Part shown: in pieces, positions 9,673-19,689 of the stretch
How positions within the stretch are numbered: the first letter of the stretch is position 1
Layout: each line of letters begins with the position of its first letter
Source of the DNA: Opitutia bacterium UBA7350
Lineage (GTDB): Bacteria; Verrucomicrobiota; Verrucomicrobiia; Opitutales; Coraliomargaritaceae
DNA: 64,000 nt
Direction of reading: 5' to 3'
Assembly (NCBI GenBank): GCA_949524905.1
Contig: CATINC010000007.1
Coordinates: forward strand, 248,001 to 312,000
Translations under genes and position numbers: made by a program
The notes under the pieces: generated by a model
Database searches by the model: none
Told to the model about the DNA's origin: nothing
The model's input: only the letters and a program-made list of their open reading frames with translations

Positions 9673-10443
9673 ATGGAATTTGATCTAAACAAGACCCTCG
9701 AAGCGTTGCTGCTATCAACTGCTGAACCCATTACCCTTAAAACACTGGGAGAAGTTTTTGCACGCCACCACCGTGAGTTAGCCGAAGCGGCTGAATCAGA
9801 AGATGCGGGTATCTTGCCGCCTCCGGTAAAGCCAGCTCAAATTCGCGAGTCCATGCGCGCCTTAATGGAGACAGCAGAAGCAGAGGACAAAGTTTATCGC
9901 ATTGTGGAGGGTCCCCATGGTTTTCAGATTACAACGGCTCCCATGCATTCAGAGTATGTACGTTTGTTGCGTAAGGAGCCGCGGCCGCTTAAATTAAGTC
10001 CAGCCGCTTTGGAAACACTTTCGATCGTAGCTTACCGTCAACCGGTGACGCGGGCAGAGATTGAAGCCATACGCGGCGTATCTGCGGACAGCGCGCTTAA
10101 TCGATTAATTGAACACGAACTAGCGCAAGTTACTGGCCGGGCGGAATTGCCGGGTCGACCAATCCAATACGGCACTACGGATCAATTTTTAGAATTTACC
10201 GGGTTAAGCGAGCTCGACCAATTGCCAGCATCAGATGTTTTGAGTCATCATCAAATTGATGATTGGATGCGGGCTGGAGAGAACCCTGCACCTGAACCGA
10301 GCGATGGCGACGTCGGTTTAGCCGAGGAGCCACGTCCAGATGAGTTGCCCTTAAATCAGGAATACGTTGAGATCGAGTGGCAGAAAGAAAATACTGAAAG
10401 CGACGCAGCAAATGTCATCGCAGAACCCACCGAACAGGAATAA
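9673..10443 (+). CDS. scpB: Segregation and condensation protein B
   Basis: The kleisin-associated winged-helix subunit of the bacterial SMC condensin. The family core is evident in [20 protein letters not shown] and [16 protein letters not shown] (about residues 110-145), with the N-terminal winged helix starting at [13 protein letters not shown]. The 256-aa protein has an acidic C-terminal tail of about 60 residues after [13 protein letters not shown], as is common in ScpB. scpA is not adjacent. The stop is followed after 4 bases by pheA. Confidence 0.93.
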   Translation: MEFDLNKTLEALLLSTAEPITLKTLGEVFARHHRELAEAAESEDAGILPPPVKPAQIRESMRALMETAEAEDKVYRIVEGPHGFQITTAPMHSEYVRLLRKEPRPLKLSPAALETLSIVAYRQPVTRAEIEAIRGVSADSALNRLIEHELAQVTGRAELPGRPIQYGTTDQFLEFTGLSELDQLPASDVLSHHQIDDWMRAGENPAPEPSDGDVGLAEEPRPDELPLNQEYVEIEWQKENTESDAANVIAEPTEQE

Positions 10444-10447
10444 TATT

Positions 10448-11536
10448 ATGGCAGAGGAATTAGAGGAACAGCTCCGCTCGCATCGTGATGCAATTGATAC
10501 CATCGACCGCGAGGTCGTGCGTTTGTTAAATGAGCGGGTGCGCGAAGCTGGAGCAATTGGTAAGATCAAGCACGAGAACGGGGCACCTTATTATGATCCC
10601 TCGCGCGAAGCCCAGGTGATGGAAAAGATAGCTGAACTCAATGCTGGTTCTTTAAAGTCTTCCGCTCTGCGGGCGATTTATCGCGAAGTTATTTCTGCCT
10701 CCATTGCTTTGGAGAAAAAATTAGTGATTGCCTACCTTGGACCAGAGGCCACCTACACACATCAAGCTGCGGTGCGAAATTTTGGGGTAAGCCTAGACTA
10801 TTGCCCCATGAAAACCATCGGAGATGTCTTCACCGAAGTAGAGCGCGACGAGGCGGACTACGGAGTCATTCCCATTGAAAATTCTACGGAAGGAGCAGTC
10901 TTTCACTCCATGGATATGCTGGTAGACTCCAGTCTTTCTATCTGTTCACAGGTTTATCTGGCTATTGAGCATTGTTTAATTTCGCAGTCTCCGCTTTCGG
11001 AGATTAAAGAGGTTCACTCCAAGGATCAGGCACTGGGGCAATGTCGCGGATGGTTGCGTCGTAATTTGCCAGAGGCGCAATTGGTGGATACTTCCAGTAC
11101 GGCACATGCGGTGAAGCTTGCCAAATCGAGCCGAGCAGTGGGGGCGGTTGCGAGTGAATTAGCGGCGGAATTATACGACCTGCCGGTTGTGCAGCGAGGC
11201 ATTCAAGACAAGACCGATAACGTCACACGTTTTTTAGTCATCGGGAAAACCAAGGCGCAGGCCTTAGGCAAGGGTAAGGATAAAACCAGCTTAGTTTTCT
11301 CATTAAAAGATGAGGTAGGGGCATTGGAGAAGGTCCTCGAAGCCTTCGCAAGTCGCGCAATTAATCTGAGTAAAATCGAATCACGCCCGAGTCGCCAGAA
11401 GGCATGGGATTACTATTTCTTCATCGATTTAATCGGACATCGGGATGATGCAGAAGTACAAGCAGCTTTTGACGAACTGGAGCGGCATTGTTCGTTTGTT
11501 AAATGTTTGGGGAGTTACCCCAATTGTGAACGTTAA
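10448..11536 (+). CDS. pheA: Bifunctional chorismate mutase / prephenate dehydratase (P-protein)
   Basis: Makes phenylpyruvate from chorismate for phenylalanine synthesis. Residues ~1-85 are an AroQ chorismate mutase ([16 protein letters not shown]), ~92-275 a prephenate dehydratase beginning [14 protein letters not shown] and including the [11 protein letters not shown] motif, and ~285-362 an ACT domain ([23 protein letters not shown]) for feedback by phenylalanine. The ORF track starts 27 residues too early inside scpB; the ATG at 10448, 4 bases after the scpB stop, gives 362 aa, the normal P-protein length. Confidence 0.95.
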   Translation: MAEELEEQLRSHRDAIDTIDREVVRLLNERVREAGAIGKIKHENGAPYYDPSREAQVMEKIAELNAGSLKSSALRAIYREVISASIALEKKLVIAYLGPEATYTHQAAVRNFGVSLDYCPMKTIGDVFTEVERDEADYGVIPIENSTEGAVFHSMDMLVDSSLSICSQVYLAIEHCLISQSPLSEIKEVHSKDQALGQCRGWLRRNLPEAQLVDTSSTAHAVKLAKSSRAVGAVASELAAELYDLPVVQRGIQDKTDNVTRFLVIGKTKAQALGKGKDKTSLVFSLKDEVGALEKVLEAFASRAINLSKIESRPSRQKAWDYYFFIDLIGHRDDAEVQAAFDELERHCSFVKCLGSYPNCER

Positions 11537-11681
11537 GGCAAGTGCGGGGACTACCGCAAAAAATCCTTTTTAAAAGGTGTCTTGTGCTTTGCTTTCAAAC
11601 GTGCAACCTCCCGCCATACTTTCGCTCAAAAATGCTTATGCTTGAGTTGGGAGAAATCGATGCTCAACCCGAACTCAAATC

Positions 11682-13190
11682 ATGCAGACAACATTTTCCG
11701 ATCTTGGGCTATGCCCAGAATTACTTGAGGGGGTTCGGCGTCTTGGCTTTGAATCGCCTTCACCGATCCAGGCTGAAACCATTCCAGTGGCTCTGGCGGG
11801 TCGGGATATCGTGGGGCTATCTCAAACGGGTTCCGGCAAGACGGCAGCCTTCGGCTTGCCGGCCTTAAACGGAGTGGATGTTACGCGAGCAGAGACCCAA
11901 GTACTGGTGCTGTGCCCGACTCGTGAATTGGCAGTTCAGGTGTGCGAAGGGATTCACCAATTGGGTGCGGCGCTCTCTGGCTTAACGGCGCTCCCGGTAT
12001 ATGGGGGCGCGCCTATGGATCGCCAAATTAAGGCTTTGAAGCGCGGGGTGCATGTGGTTGTAGGAACTCCCGGGCGTTTGATGGATCATATGAAGCGCGG
12101 AAATTTTAAAGGCGGCAGCGTAAAAATGTGCATCCTTGACGAGGCAGACCGGATGCTGGATATGGGTTTCCGGGATGATATGGAAATAATTTTAGACGCC
12201 TTGCCCAGCGAGCGGCAGACCATGTTTTTCTCGGCAACCATGAATAAAGGAGTCAGTGGGCTAATCAAAGCCTTCAGTCGAGATGCTGATCAAATTACAA
12301 TTGAGCGTAAGGCCCTGACGGTGGACACCATCGAACAGAGTTATTACGAAGTGCGAAATCGTTCCAAAATAGAAGTGATGTGTCGCTTATTAGATTTGGA
12401 AGGGTCGCCGCGAGGAATTGTTTTTTGCAACACCAAGCAAATGGTAGAAGAGGCTTGTGCCGCTCTGGTTGCACGAGGCTACTTGGCAGACCACATCCAC
12501 GGAGATATTCCCCAGCGGACGCGTGAGCGAGTTTTTCGGAAATTCAAAGCGGGAGATTTAGAAATGTTAGTAGCCACAGATGTGGCAGCACGCGGGTTGG
12601 ATGTGGATGATATAAGCGTAGTTTTTAACTACGACTTACCCTATGATCCAGAAGACTACGTGCATCGGATTGGTCGTACAGGTCGCGCGGGTCGCTCAGG
12701 AAAATCAATTACCTTTGTTTATGGTCGTGACATATATCGTCTGGAAGCGATTGAGCGCTACATCCGGCAACATATTCCCCGTTGTCGAATCCCGACCCAA
12801 GAGGAGGTCGAAGGTCACAAAGCAGATAAGGTTTTTGACCGAGTGCGTGATTTGCTGGATTCTGGTAAGGCTGGAAATTATGGGCACTTGGTTGACCGGC
12901 TTTTAGACACAGGTCATACACCAACCGATATCGCAAGTGGATTATTTCACCTCTTGCAGGAAGCAGACAAACGGGAAAGCGAAACCATCGCAGAAGATTC
13001 TGAGCCGTACAATGAGCGACCGCATTCTATCGGCGCTGGCAAAGGCAAGCATCGCAAACATAAGGGCGGCTTTAAGCACGGACGTAAAAAGTTTGAGGGA
13101 AAAGCCACTGGTGGCAAAAAAAACTTCAACAGTTCCAGTGGAGGCAAGGGGCGCGCTTCACAACGTCGCTTTAAGCGCCCCAATGGTTAA
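11682..13190 (+). CDS. DEAD-box RNA helicase
   Basis: An ATP-dependent RNA helicase of 502 aa. In order: Q motif ([13 protein letters not shown]), motif I AQTGSGKT-type ([11 protein letters not shown]), [18 protein letters not shown] in [15 protein letters not shown] in FFSATM, then the second RecA domain with [11 protein letters not shown] and [13 protein letters not shown]. The last ~70 residues are a Lys/Gly/Arg-rich tail, typical of RNA-binding extensions in CsdA/RhlE-like helicases. Candidate roles are ribosome assembly and cold adaptation; the subgroup cannot be fixed by eye. A 145-base gap separates it from pheA, and I see no strong motif in it. Confidence 0.92.
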   Translation: MQTTFSDLGLCPELLEGVRRLGFESPSPIQAETIPVALAGRDIVGLSQTGSGKTAAFGLPALNGVDVTRAETQVLVLCPTRELAVQVCEGIHQLGAALSGLTALPVYGGAPMDRQIKALKRGVHVVVGTPGRLMDHMKRGNFKGGSVKMCILDEADRMLDMGFRDDMEIILDALPSERQTMFFSATMNKGVSGLIKAFSRDADQITIERKALTVDTIEQSYYEVRNRSKIEVMCRLLDLEGSPRGIVFCNTKQMVEEACAALVARGYLADHIHGDIPQRTRERVFRKFKAGDLEMLVATDVAARGLDVDDISVVFNYDLPYDPEDYVHRIGRTGRAGRSGKSITFVYGRDIYRLEAIERYIRQHIPRCRIPTQEEVEGHKADKVFDRVRDLLDSGKAGNYGHLVDRLLDTGHTPTDIASGLFHLLQEADKRESETIAEDSEPYNERPHSIGAGKGKHRKHKGGFKHGRKKFEGKATGGKKNFNSSSGGKGRASQRRFKRPNG

Positions 13191-13193
13191 ATC

Positions 13194-15557
13194 TTAAAGG
13201 GTTTGGTTGTAGGCTTGGGGTTCATTGAGCCGGCTCACCCAGTCTGCCATGATGCGTGCGGTTTCGCGCAGGTGGATGTCGAAGGGCTTTTGCTCTTCCT
13301 CCTCTGCTTCGAGGGCATCTTCCTCCGAGGAAGTTTCTGCTTCAGTGGAGGCGCTTAAATTTCTAGCAGAGATGGCTTCCTGTTCTTCGCTGACCTTTGT
13401 GAGAAATTCTACGCTTGGGTAGTTGAGTTCGGTCATCGTATCGTACTTATCAAGTAGTTCCTTAGCATATGCCTCGTCTTCAATTTTTTCGGCAATGCGG
13501 TCGGCAAGATGGATGGAAATGATCTTTTTTTCTTTGCGGACTTTCTGCCACTCGATCATCTGCTTAAGAAGGCTGAATTCTTCGAGCTTAGCCTGCCGCT
13601 CCTCGCTGGCTTTTCCTAGAAATTCAAAGAGGCTAGGATCGTTAACATTATCAACGTCGCTATTTGTCCAATCGATAAGAGAATCTAGGGGCTCGATTTG
13701 GTCCCAAGGAAGTGCGTGAGGAAGGTCGGATTCACCGATAAATCTAAACTCGTTGCTGGAGGGTAGCACAATATCTGACGGCACTCCCTTTAGCTGGGTG
13801 GAGGTGCCGCCAGGAAGGAAGAATTGTTTGATTGTAATTTTGCTGGCAACGGGACGAGCGGTGTTCTTTGGCGCTGAAAATTGCGATAAAAAGCTAAAGA
13901 TCGGACGATTGCTCATTGGGAAGACTTGCTGTACGGTGCCTTTCCCATGGGTCGAGGAATTACCAACGATGAGGGCGCGACGATGGTCGCGCAGGGCGCC
14001 GGCAACGATCTCAGAAGCCGAAGCGCTTTGTCGTGAAGTGAGGACAACTAGCGGGCCATCCCAAAGCATACGCGGATCCATGTCTGGCAAAACATCGATA
14101 CGATCGTTTTTGTCGCGGACTTGAACGATCGGGCCGGTGGGAATAAAAAGCCCGGCTACTCGAACAGCCTCGGTGAGTAATCCGCCGCCGTTGTTACGAA
14201 GGTCTAGAATGATTCCTTCGGCGCCAGCTTCGCGCAATCGCTCAAGGAGTTCGGCAATATCGGCAGAGGAAGTTGTTAGGCTGTCACCCAATCCGATGCT
14301 GCCGTAAAATAATGCCGGAAGGTAGATGACCCCTACTTTATGGGAATTGCCTGCCTCGTTAGGAACGTCGATTAGTTCAGCGGTGGCGAGATTAGAGATT
14401 AGTTTGACCTCACCACGCACAATCGAGATCTCCCTGTGGACAGAGGGTTCCGCGTCTTCAGGGTGAATGAGCAGTCGGACGGTCGTCCCTTCTTTGCCTT
14501 TAATCTTCCGAACGATATAATTCAGTTTTTTGTTAATAATATTTTCAAATTCCCCATCTTCACTTTGAGCAACAGCATGAATTTCATCGCCTGCTTTGAG
14601 TTTTCCGGAAGCTTCTGCTGGGCCACCAGGGAGGATTCCCTTAATGGTACAAATGCCGTCTTCATTATCTAGGAGGGCGCCGATTCCGACAAAGGAGTTT
14701 TGCACGGAGGTATTAAATCGTTCGAGTGTATCGGCAGAGAGGAAAGAGGAGTGTGGATCAAATAGATGGGTCAAGGAATTGATGCAGGCTTCTTGAACTT
14801 CAGTTGCTTCATGTTGTTGAATGCGACGGAGGCGGTGTTCGTAGCGGCGGCGAATATTGGTTTTTGCCTGCTTCAGGATATCGGCGTAGTATTCCGAATC
14901 ATTTAGGAGGCGAAGTAGTTTTTCAGGGTCAAAATCTTTTTCGGGAGCGTCTTCGATGATGCCCATGTTCGGCGTGCGTGCTGGGGCTTCTGGTAGCTTC
15001 AGTTTTTCGAGATCGCTTTCCGAAGCGAGGGAAAGCATTTCGTAGATCAGTTCAAATTTGATCCGTTTCTCCCAAAGCGCGTCTGCTTCTTCCATGCTGG
15101 TTGGCCAGGAAGCCTCCTCGCGGTCTGTATTAAAGCTATCCTTGGCGCAGAAGTGTGTTTCTTTCTCCAAGAATCGATAAATCCATTCTGTCCGGGCCTC
15201 CATATTTTTACGGAAGACGTTGAAGATTTCGAAAGCAGCATACAGGTTTCCCTTTTCAAGAAAAGCCTCCATCGCCTCAGCAAAACGAAAGTGAAAATCA
15301 TCAATCTCACTTTGAAGATAAAACATCCGACTGTAATCATAACTTTTTATGTAAGCATCAATGATTTCTTTCCCATCGAGCTCACCAATGATATCGCGGA
15401 GATAGTGGTTTCCGCTGACGGTATTAATGACCCAGCGAGTTTGCTCGCTCATTTCAGGCGTTGGCCCGAGCGCCTCATTTTCAGCATATGAAAGAAGCGG
15501 CAGTAAGCAAAGTGCGACTGCGGCAACACAAGGGCGGTGGGATCGGGAAGATTTCAT
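13194..15557 (-). CDS. prc: Tail-specific (carboxy-terminal processing) protease, S41A family
   Basis: A secreted periplasmic protease of 787 aa that degrades or trims proteins from their C-termini. It has an N-terminal signal peptide (ending ...LLSYAEN), a large N-terminal helical region, a PDZ domain (about 285-380), and the S41 domain with the Ser nucleophile in RQSASASEIV and the general-base Lys in STHGKGTVQQ. A C-terminal ~150-residue acidic helical region matches the DUF3340 extension of Prc/Tsp proteins rather than the shorter CtpA. It converges on the helicase gene with only 3 bases between stops. Confidence 0.92.
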   Translation of the reverse strand: MKSSRSHRPCVAAVALCLLPLLSYAENEALGPTPEMSEQTRWVINTVSGNHYLRDIIGELDGKEIIDAYIKSYDYSRMFYLQSEIDDFHFRFAEAMEAFLEKGNLYAAFEIFNVFRKNMEARTEWIYRFLEKETHFCAKDSFNTDREEASWPTSMEEADALWEKRIKFELIYEMLSLASESDLEKLKLPEAPARTPNMGIIEDAPEKDFDPEKLLRLLNDSEYYADILKQAKTNIRRRYEHRLRRIQQHEATEVQEACINSLTHLFDPHSSFLSADTLERFNTSVQNSFVGIGALLDNEDGICTIKGILPGGPAEASGKLKAGDEIHAVAQSEDGEFENIINKKLNYIVRKIKGKEGTTVRLLIHPEDAEPSVHREISIVRGEVKLISNLATAELIDVPNEAGNSHKVGVIYLPALFYGSIGLGDSLTTSSADIAELLERLREAGAEGIILDLRNNGGGLLTEAVRVAGLFIPTGPIVQVRDKNDRIDVLPDMDPRMLWDGPLVVLTSRQSASASEIVAGALRDHRRALIVGNSSTHGKGTVQQVFPMSNRPIFSFLSQFSAPKNTARPVASKITIKQFFLPGGTSTQLKGVPSDIVLPSSNEFRFIGESDLPHALPWDQIEPLDSLIDWTNSDVDNVNDPSLFEFLGKASEERQAKLEEFSLLKQMIEWQKVRKEKKIISIHLADRIAEKIEDEAYAKELLDKYDTMTELNYPSVEFLTKVSEEQEAISARNLSASTEAETSSEEDALEAEEEEQKPFDIHLRETARIMADWVSRLNEPQAYNQTL

Positions 15558-15584
15558 GCTGAAATTAGAATATATTTGGGATGG

Positions 15585-16487
15585 TTATTTGAGATCTTCG
15601 CGCACGCGCTGAAGGACTTCCTTTTCCTTTTTGCTGAGGGCATCAAATCCTTTGGCGCTAATTTTATCAAGGATGCGGTCAACCTCTGGAGAAGTTTTAT
15701 TTGCGGCAGGGCGATTAACGGTGTAATTAAAAGGAGCTTTTTTTTTGCGGCGGACAAACCATTTGGGTAATTCAAAGCCTGTAGTTTTGCCCGGGCCGAG
15801 TGCTAAAAACTTTACCCTGTCGGCATAGTGGTGAAAGAAAAAACCAAAAATGATACCGCCAAGGTGGCTGGAATGGGCAATACCTCTTCCCATGTTGCCA
15901 AGTTCGTAAAAGAGCAGCCCAAATAGTGTTCCTGCAAGTGCTATTCTAAGGAGGTATTTAGGTCGTATGTTTATCGGAAGAACAAAGAATAAGAGCAGGG
16001 TTACTTTTTGTTGCGGATGTCGTAGGCAAAAGAGGGTGAGTAAGGCAAAAACAGCAGCAGAGGCGCCGATAACAAGGCTTTCGGAACGCAGGTGAAGGGC
16101 GACATAGAGCAAGCCTCCAGCTAAAGCGCCGCCCAGGTAGAGTACCAGAAAGGCCTTCATGCCAATCTGCGGTTCTAGAATACGCCCTATGAAGTAAAGC
16201 CCAAGCATATTGCCAGCAACATGCCATAGACTGTTCATACTGTGCAGAAAGCAATAACTCAGCAGAGTCCAGAATTTGTATTCCTTAAGGTGAGACGCGC
16301 TGAGTGCAAATCCGTCATAAAGTAGATCTCGGGGCATGCCAGCGCCTTGGGCATTGGGGAAGAAAACTTGAATTATATGCTGTAAAACAAAAATCCCCAG
16401 AGTGGCAATCAGCAAACTGTAAGTCGCGCGATGTGGCGAAAGCGAAGGGCCACCGGGAGTGCGCATATAAGGGCGATCATAAATCAT
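15585..16487 (-). CDS. Rhomboid-family intramembrane serine protease
   Basis: A 300-aa polytopic membrane protein. Family landmarks are the HVAGN motif in the second helix, the serine in GASAAVFALL, and the catalytic histidine in HSSHLGGIIFG. The usual GxSG is GASA here, so the glycine after serine is replaced by alanine; the Ser-His dyad itself is intact, so activity is plausible but unproven. A C-terminal cytoplasmic tail of ~80 charged residues follows the last helix. It is 27 bases upstream of prc on the same strand, so the two proteases may be co-transcribed. Confidence 0.88.
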   Translation of the reverse strand: MIYDRPYMRTPGGPSLSPHRATYSLLIATLGIFVLQHIIQVFFPNAQGAGMPRDLLYDGFALSASHLKEYKFWTLLSYCFLHSMNSLWHVAGNMLGLYFIGRILEPQIGMKAFLVLYLGGALAGGLLYVALHLRSESLVIGASAAVFALLTLFCLRHPQQKVTLLLFFVLPINIRPKYLLRIALAGTLFGLLFYELGNMGRGIAHSSHLGGIIFGFFFHHYADRVKFLALGPGKTTGFELPKWFVRRKKKAPFNYTVNRPAANKTSPEVDRILDKISAKGFDALSKKEKEVLQRVREDLK

Positions 16488-16603
16488 GGAAGTTTTTACC
16501 GAAGGATAAGTGAGGTTAGGATACTGTAGCGAGACCCGAATGCCGTAAAGGAAGTTCCCTTCTTCCCGCTTGACTTAGTGTTTTTCTGTGTAGGATGTAA
16601 AGT

Positions 16604-16840
16604 ATGGCAGATAAAGATGAAAAGTGGCCGGAAAACATAAAAGGCAAATTTTACGTAGACGAGCAATGTATTGACTGCGATTTATGTCGTGAAACGGCGC
16701 CAGACAATTTTACGCGTTTTGAAGACGGCGGTTATTCCTTCGTATATAAACAACCGGAATCTGACGCCGAAGTGGCGCTTTGCCAAGAAGCTCTAGAGGG
16801 CTGCCCAGTGGAGGCAATTGGTGAAGACGGCGAAGACTAG
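16604..16840 (+). CDS. Single-cluster [4Fe-4S] ferredoxin
   Basis: A 78-aa acidic electron carrier. Three cluster cysteines are in CIDCDLC (residues ~22-28) and the fourth in EGCPVEAI near residue 67, the pattern of monocluster 4Fe-4S ferredoxins; an extra Cys (LCQEAL) lies nearby. The redox partner is unknown and no obvious partner gene is adjacent. Its stop codon overlaps the stop of the convergent glycyl-tRNA synthetase gene in the sequence CTAG. Confidence 0.9.
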   Translation: MADKDEKWPENIKGKFYVDEQCIDCDLCRETAPDNFTRFEDGGYSFVYKQPESDAEVALCQEALEGCPVEAIGEDGED

Positions 16841-18378
16841 CATTCGATAGCCGCTTCCAAAAATTTAAAGAGCTCGTCTTCGCTTAGGCGGCTTTGCTTG
16901 CAGGTATCCCGGTCGCGAAGGGTGACCGTTCCGTCCTTTTCGATGGTGTCAAAGTCGATGGTAATGCCAAATGGAGTGCCGATTTCGTCTTGGCGGCGGT
17001 AGCGACGACCAATAGCACCTGAAGCATCGTAAAAAACATTCCAGCGGCGTTGTAGTTTGCGGTAGAGTGCTTCAGCGTGTTTAACCAACTCGGGTTTATT
17101 CTTAAGCAAGGGGAAGACCGCTGCTTTGTAAGGCGCAATGCGGGGGCTGAATTTCAGAAGGGTACGTTTCTCTACTTTGCCTTTGTCGTTGGGAACTTCA
17201 TCTTCGCAGTAGGCAGCGGTCAGGACAGCAAGCAGGGTGCGGTCTACACCCAGTGAAGGTTCGATTACGTGAGGGACAAATTTTCCTTTTGAAGCTTCGT
17301 CGAAGAACTCCATCGATTTTCCTGAAAATTGCTGATGTTGTTTGAGGTCATAGTCCGAGCGACAGGCGATTCCCCAAAGTTCTTGTTCTCCATGTGGAAA
17401 CTGAAACATAAGGTCTGTGGTTGCCTGTGAATAGAATGCAAGTTTGTCCTCAGGATGAATATCCTCGGTTATGGACTCGCGAGGGAGGCCGATGGCAACA
17501 AGCCATTCAATGCAGGTGTCCAACCACTCCCGGTGCAGCTTTTGCCAGTCAGCGGAGGGGGTGATGAAATATTCGATTTCCATTTGCTCGAATTCACGGG
17601 AACGGAAAATAAAATTGCGCGGGGTGATCTCATTGCGGAAAGCTTTGCCGATTTGAGCGATGCCAAAAGGAAGTTTTACTCGTCCAGTATCAACGATATT
17701 TTTGTAATTGGCGAAGATTCCTTGAGCGGTTTCAGGACGTAGATAAGCGGTGGCGGAATCATCAGCGAGCGGGCCGACTTTCGTTTCAAACATGAGTTTA
17801 AATTCACGTGGTTCAGTGAGCGTGCCTGGCTCAGATGCTTCGGGGCCGAGGGTTTCAGCACGTTCGGCTTCGGTGCTTTCAGTGAATTCACGTACTTGAT
17901 TCTCAAGAGCGGCGGTATCAATAGTGGCAGTTTTGTCGCCGGCACGGTCGCGTACCTTTTTTGCAAGCTTTAAGCGAGTGGCGCCATCTTCACCCTCAAT
18001 GAAGGCAATGAAGCCTGTAGGGGTGTCATTGAGCAGGACGGGTGCGTAGAAGAGTTGATCTGCGCGATAGCGGCTTTTGGATTCGCGGCAATCAACCATA
18101 GGGTCGGAGAAGCCATCGACGTGGCCGGAAGCCTGCCAGATGCGCGGATGCATAATGATGCTGGAATCTAGCCCAACGATATCATCGCGTTGTTGGACAA
18201 ATTGACGCCACCAAGCTTGTTTGATGTTATTGCGGAGCTCTACTCCAAGAGGGCCATAGTCGTAAAATCCATTGTAGCCGCCGTAGATTTCGGAAGAGGG
18301 AAAGATAAATCCGCGGCGTTTACAAAGACCGACAAGTTCATCCATAAGGGCGTTGTTAGCAACAGCGGTAGCATTCAT
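16837..18378 (-). CDS. glyQS: Glycyl-tRNA synthetase, homodimeric class II type
   Basis: Charges tRNA-Gly with glycine. It is the single-chain (alpha2) form, not the GlyQ/GlyS tetramer of many Gram-negatives: residues begin [16 protein letters not shown], motif 2 is in [17 protein letters not shown] with EQMEIEYF after it, motif 3 is in [13 protein letters not shown], and an anticodon-binding domain follows (~405-513). I start at the ATG at 18378 (MNATAV, 513 aa); an in-frame ATG 18 bases upstream is possible. The only tRNA-Gly seen here (TCC) lies about 20 kb away. Confidence 0.94.
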   Translation of the reverse strand: MNATAVANNALMDELVGLCKRRGFIFPSSEIYGGYNGFYDYGPLGVELRNNIKQAWWRQFVQQRDDIVGLDSSIIMHPRIWQASGHVDGFSDPMVDCRESKSRYRADQLFYAPVLLNDTPTGFIAFIEGEDGATRLKLAKKVRDRAGDKTATIDTAALENQVREFTESTEAERAETLGPEASEPGTLTEPREFKLMFETKVGPLADDSATAYLRPETAQGIFANYKNIVDTGRVKLPFGIAQIGKAFRNEITPRNFIFRSREFEQMEIEYFITPSADWQKLHREWLDTCIEWLVAIGLPRESITEDIHPEDKLAFYSQATTDLMFQFPHGEQELWGIACRSDYDLKQHQQFSGKSMEFFDEASKGKFVPHVIEPSLGVDRTLLAVLTAAYCEDEVPNDKGKVEKRTLLKFSPRIAPYKAAVFPLLKNKPELVKHAEALYRKLQRRWNVFYDASGAIGRRYRRQDEIGTPFGITIDFDTIEKDGTVTLRDRDTCKQSRLSEDELFKFLEAAIEC

Positions 18379-18454
18379 GAGGCTTGAAGGAAGCATCGAG
18401 AAGAGGAGCGGTCAAGAATAGGTTGCAGAGAGTTATGAAATCTTCAAGCTAGTG

Positions 18455-19147
18455 ATGATGAAAAAAGCTGGGGCAAGTGGGGATAAACAAGGCGCAATCT
18501 ATTATTTGAGGCTCTGGCAGATGTTGTTACTGCGAGCTCTGGTTGGCTTGATAAGCGTCTGGACTTACAGTCTGCGGGTTATAATTTCACCAGAAAGTCA
18601 CCGCTACTTGAAGGAGTTGAAAAAGCAACCAGGCATCGTATTGCTGTGGCATAATCGTTTGTTTATCAGTCTTTATATAATGCGGAGGTATGAGCTATCG
18701 GGACATACGGCAGCTCTAGTGAGTGCGAGTGAAGATGGAGCATGGATGGGTGCGATTCTGGAACTTTTTGGCCTGGAGCCTGTGAGGGGATCACGTAACC
18801 GGCGAGGACGGGAAGCCTTGCGGGAATTGGTGGCTACACGCCGAGCTGGGAAGAGTATTTTTATCACGCCAGACGGGTCAAAAGGTCCGGTTTATGTCAT
18901 GAAGCCTGGAGCGGCGCTTTTGGCGCGACAGACGGATTCAGTGGTCTACCTGCTATCTATAAATTTCAGTCGGTTTTGGCGACTGCGCACATGGGATCGA
19001 TTTATCCTGCCTCATCCTTTCAGCAAAGTGGAGATACAGATGGAGGCCATAACCCCAGAGGTAATGGCTGCGACAGATGGCATCAAGGCAGCTACGAAGC
19101 TCTTAGAGCAGAGTTTGAATAACCTGACTGAAGATTCGGGCCAATAG
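18455..19147 (+). CDS. DUF374 lysophospholipid-acyltransferase-like protein
   Basis: A 230-aa protein with one N-terminal membrane segment and the DUF374 pattern: VLLWHNRLF (the HX-type acyltransferase site region), SASEDGAWMGAILELFGL, and RGSRNRRGREALREL, followed by ITPDGSKGP. The family is related to LPLAT/LpxL acyltransferases and probably modifies lipid A or another membrane lipid, but the substrate is not established. Consecutive GTG and ATG codons occur at 18452, 18455 and 18458; I take the first ATG. It converges on the H1-like gene with 13 bases between. Confidence 0.85.
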   Translation: MMKKAGASGDKQGAIYYLRLWQMLLLRALVGLISVWTYSLRVIISPESHRYLKELKKQPGIVLLWHNRLFISLYIMRRYELSGHTAALVSASEDGAWMGAILELFGLEPVRGSRNRRGREALRELVATRRAGKSIFITPDGSKGPVYVMKPGAALLARQTDSVVYLLSINFSRFWRLRTWDRFILPHPFSKVEIQMEAITPEVMAATDGIKAATKLLEQSLNNLTEDSGQ

Positions 19148-19160
19148 GCGGAGGGTTTGC

Positions 19161-19580
19161 CTACCAAGCAAAGGTTGGCGAACTAATCGATTCTTTGCCT
19201 GTTTGTGCTACAAGGTTGCTGCCCTCAGACCACAACTCATCATTGATCAGGAATTTGTATTCTATCTTTTTGGTGGAATGATGCGTTGTAAATTGCCATT
19301 CATATGGAGAAATATTCTCCATAAGGATTCCGCTTTCCCAATTGAGACCGCCATTTTCACCGCGGATGTAGAGTTGATTCCCAAAACCTGCATCTACACG
19401 AGCAATGATGCGGGTCAGTTTAAGCTTCTTGGCGGGGGCCTTTTTCGGCGTTTTTTTTGCGGGCGCTTTCTTTATAACGATATTCTTGGCTGCCTTTTCA
19501 AGGGCTGCTTTCTTAGCTACATTTTTTGCGGGTGTTTTTTTAATGACGACCTTTTGGGTGGTTTTCTTTTTCGTTGGCAT
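19161..19580 (-). CDS. Histone-H1-like lysine-rich tail fused to a CBM20/48-like domain
   Basis: A 139-aa two-part protein. Residues 1-55 are almost entirely Lys, Ala, Pro and Val with repeated (K)KAPAKK units, like bacterial H1-type nucleic-acid-binding tails. Residues ~56-139 resemble a starch-binding beta-sandwich: an N-terminal strand, Trp in LNWESG, then IEYKFLINDELWSEG, which is the classic 'EYKF...W..G' core of CBM20/CBM48 domains. A good AAAGGA-type ribosome site precedes the ATG. The function is unknown; possibilities are glycogen-granule/nucleoid linkage or regulation by glycan binding. It lies downstream of phoU on the same strand but ~110 bases away. Confidence 0.75.
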   Translation of the reverse strand: MPTKKKTTQKVVIKKTPAKNVAKKAALEKAAKNIVIKKAPAKKTPKKAPAKKLKLTRIIARVDAGFGNQLYIRGENGGLNWESGILMENISPYEWQFTTHHSTKKIEYKFLINDELWSEGSNLVAQTGKESISSPTFAW

Positions 19581-19689
19581 AAATGAATCCTTTCTCTCTT
19601 TACTTCAATTAATGAAAGAAAGCTTTTAGCACATAATAAGCCAATTTGGGAGCTTATAATGGTTTGCTGGTCGCTAATATTTTCGCCGA

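Noticed and set aside
13021-13190. Repeat-rich 3' end of the helicase gene as a separate element
   Set aside because: It is the Lys/Gly-rich C-terminal tail common in DEAD-box helicases, in frame with the rest.
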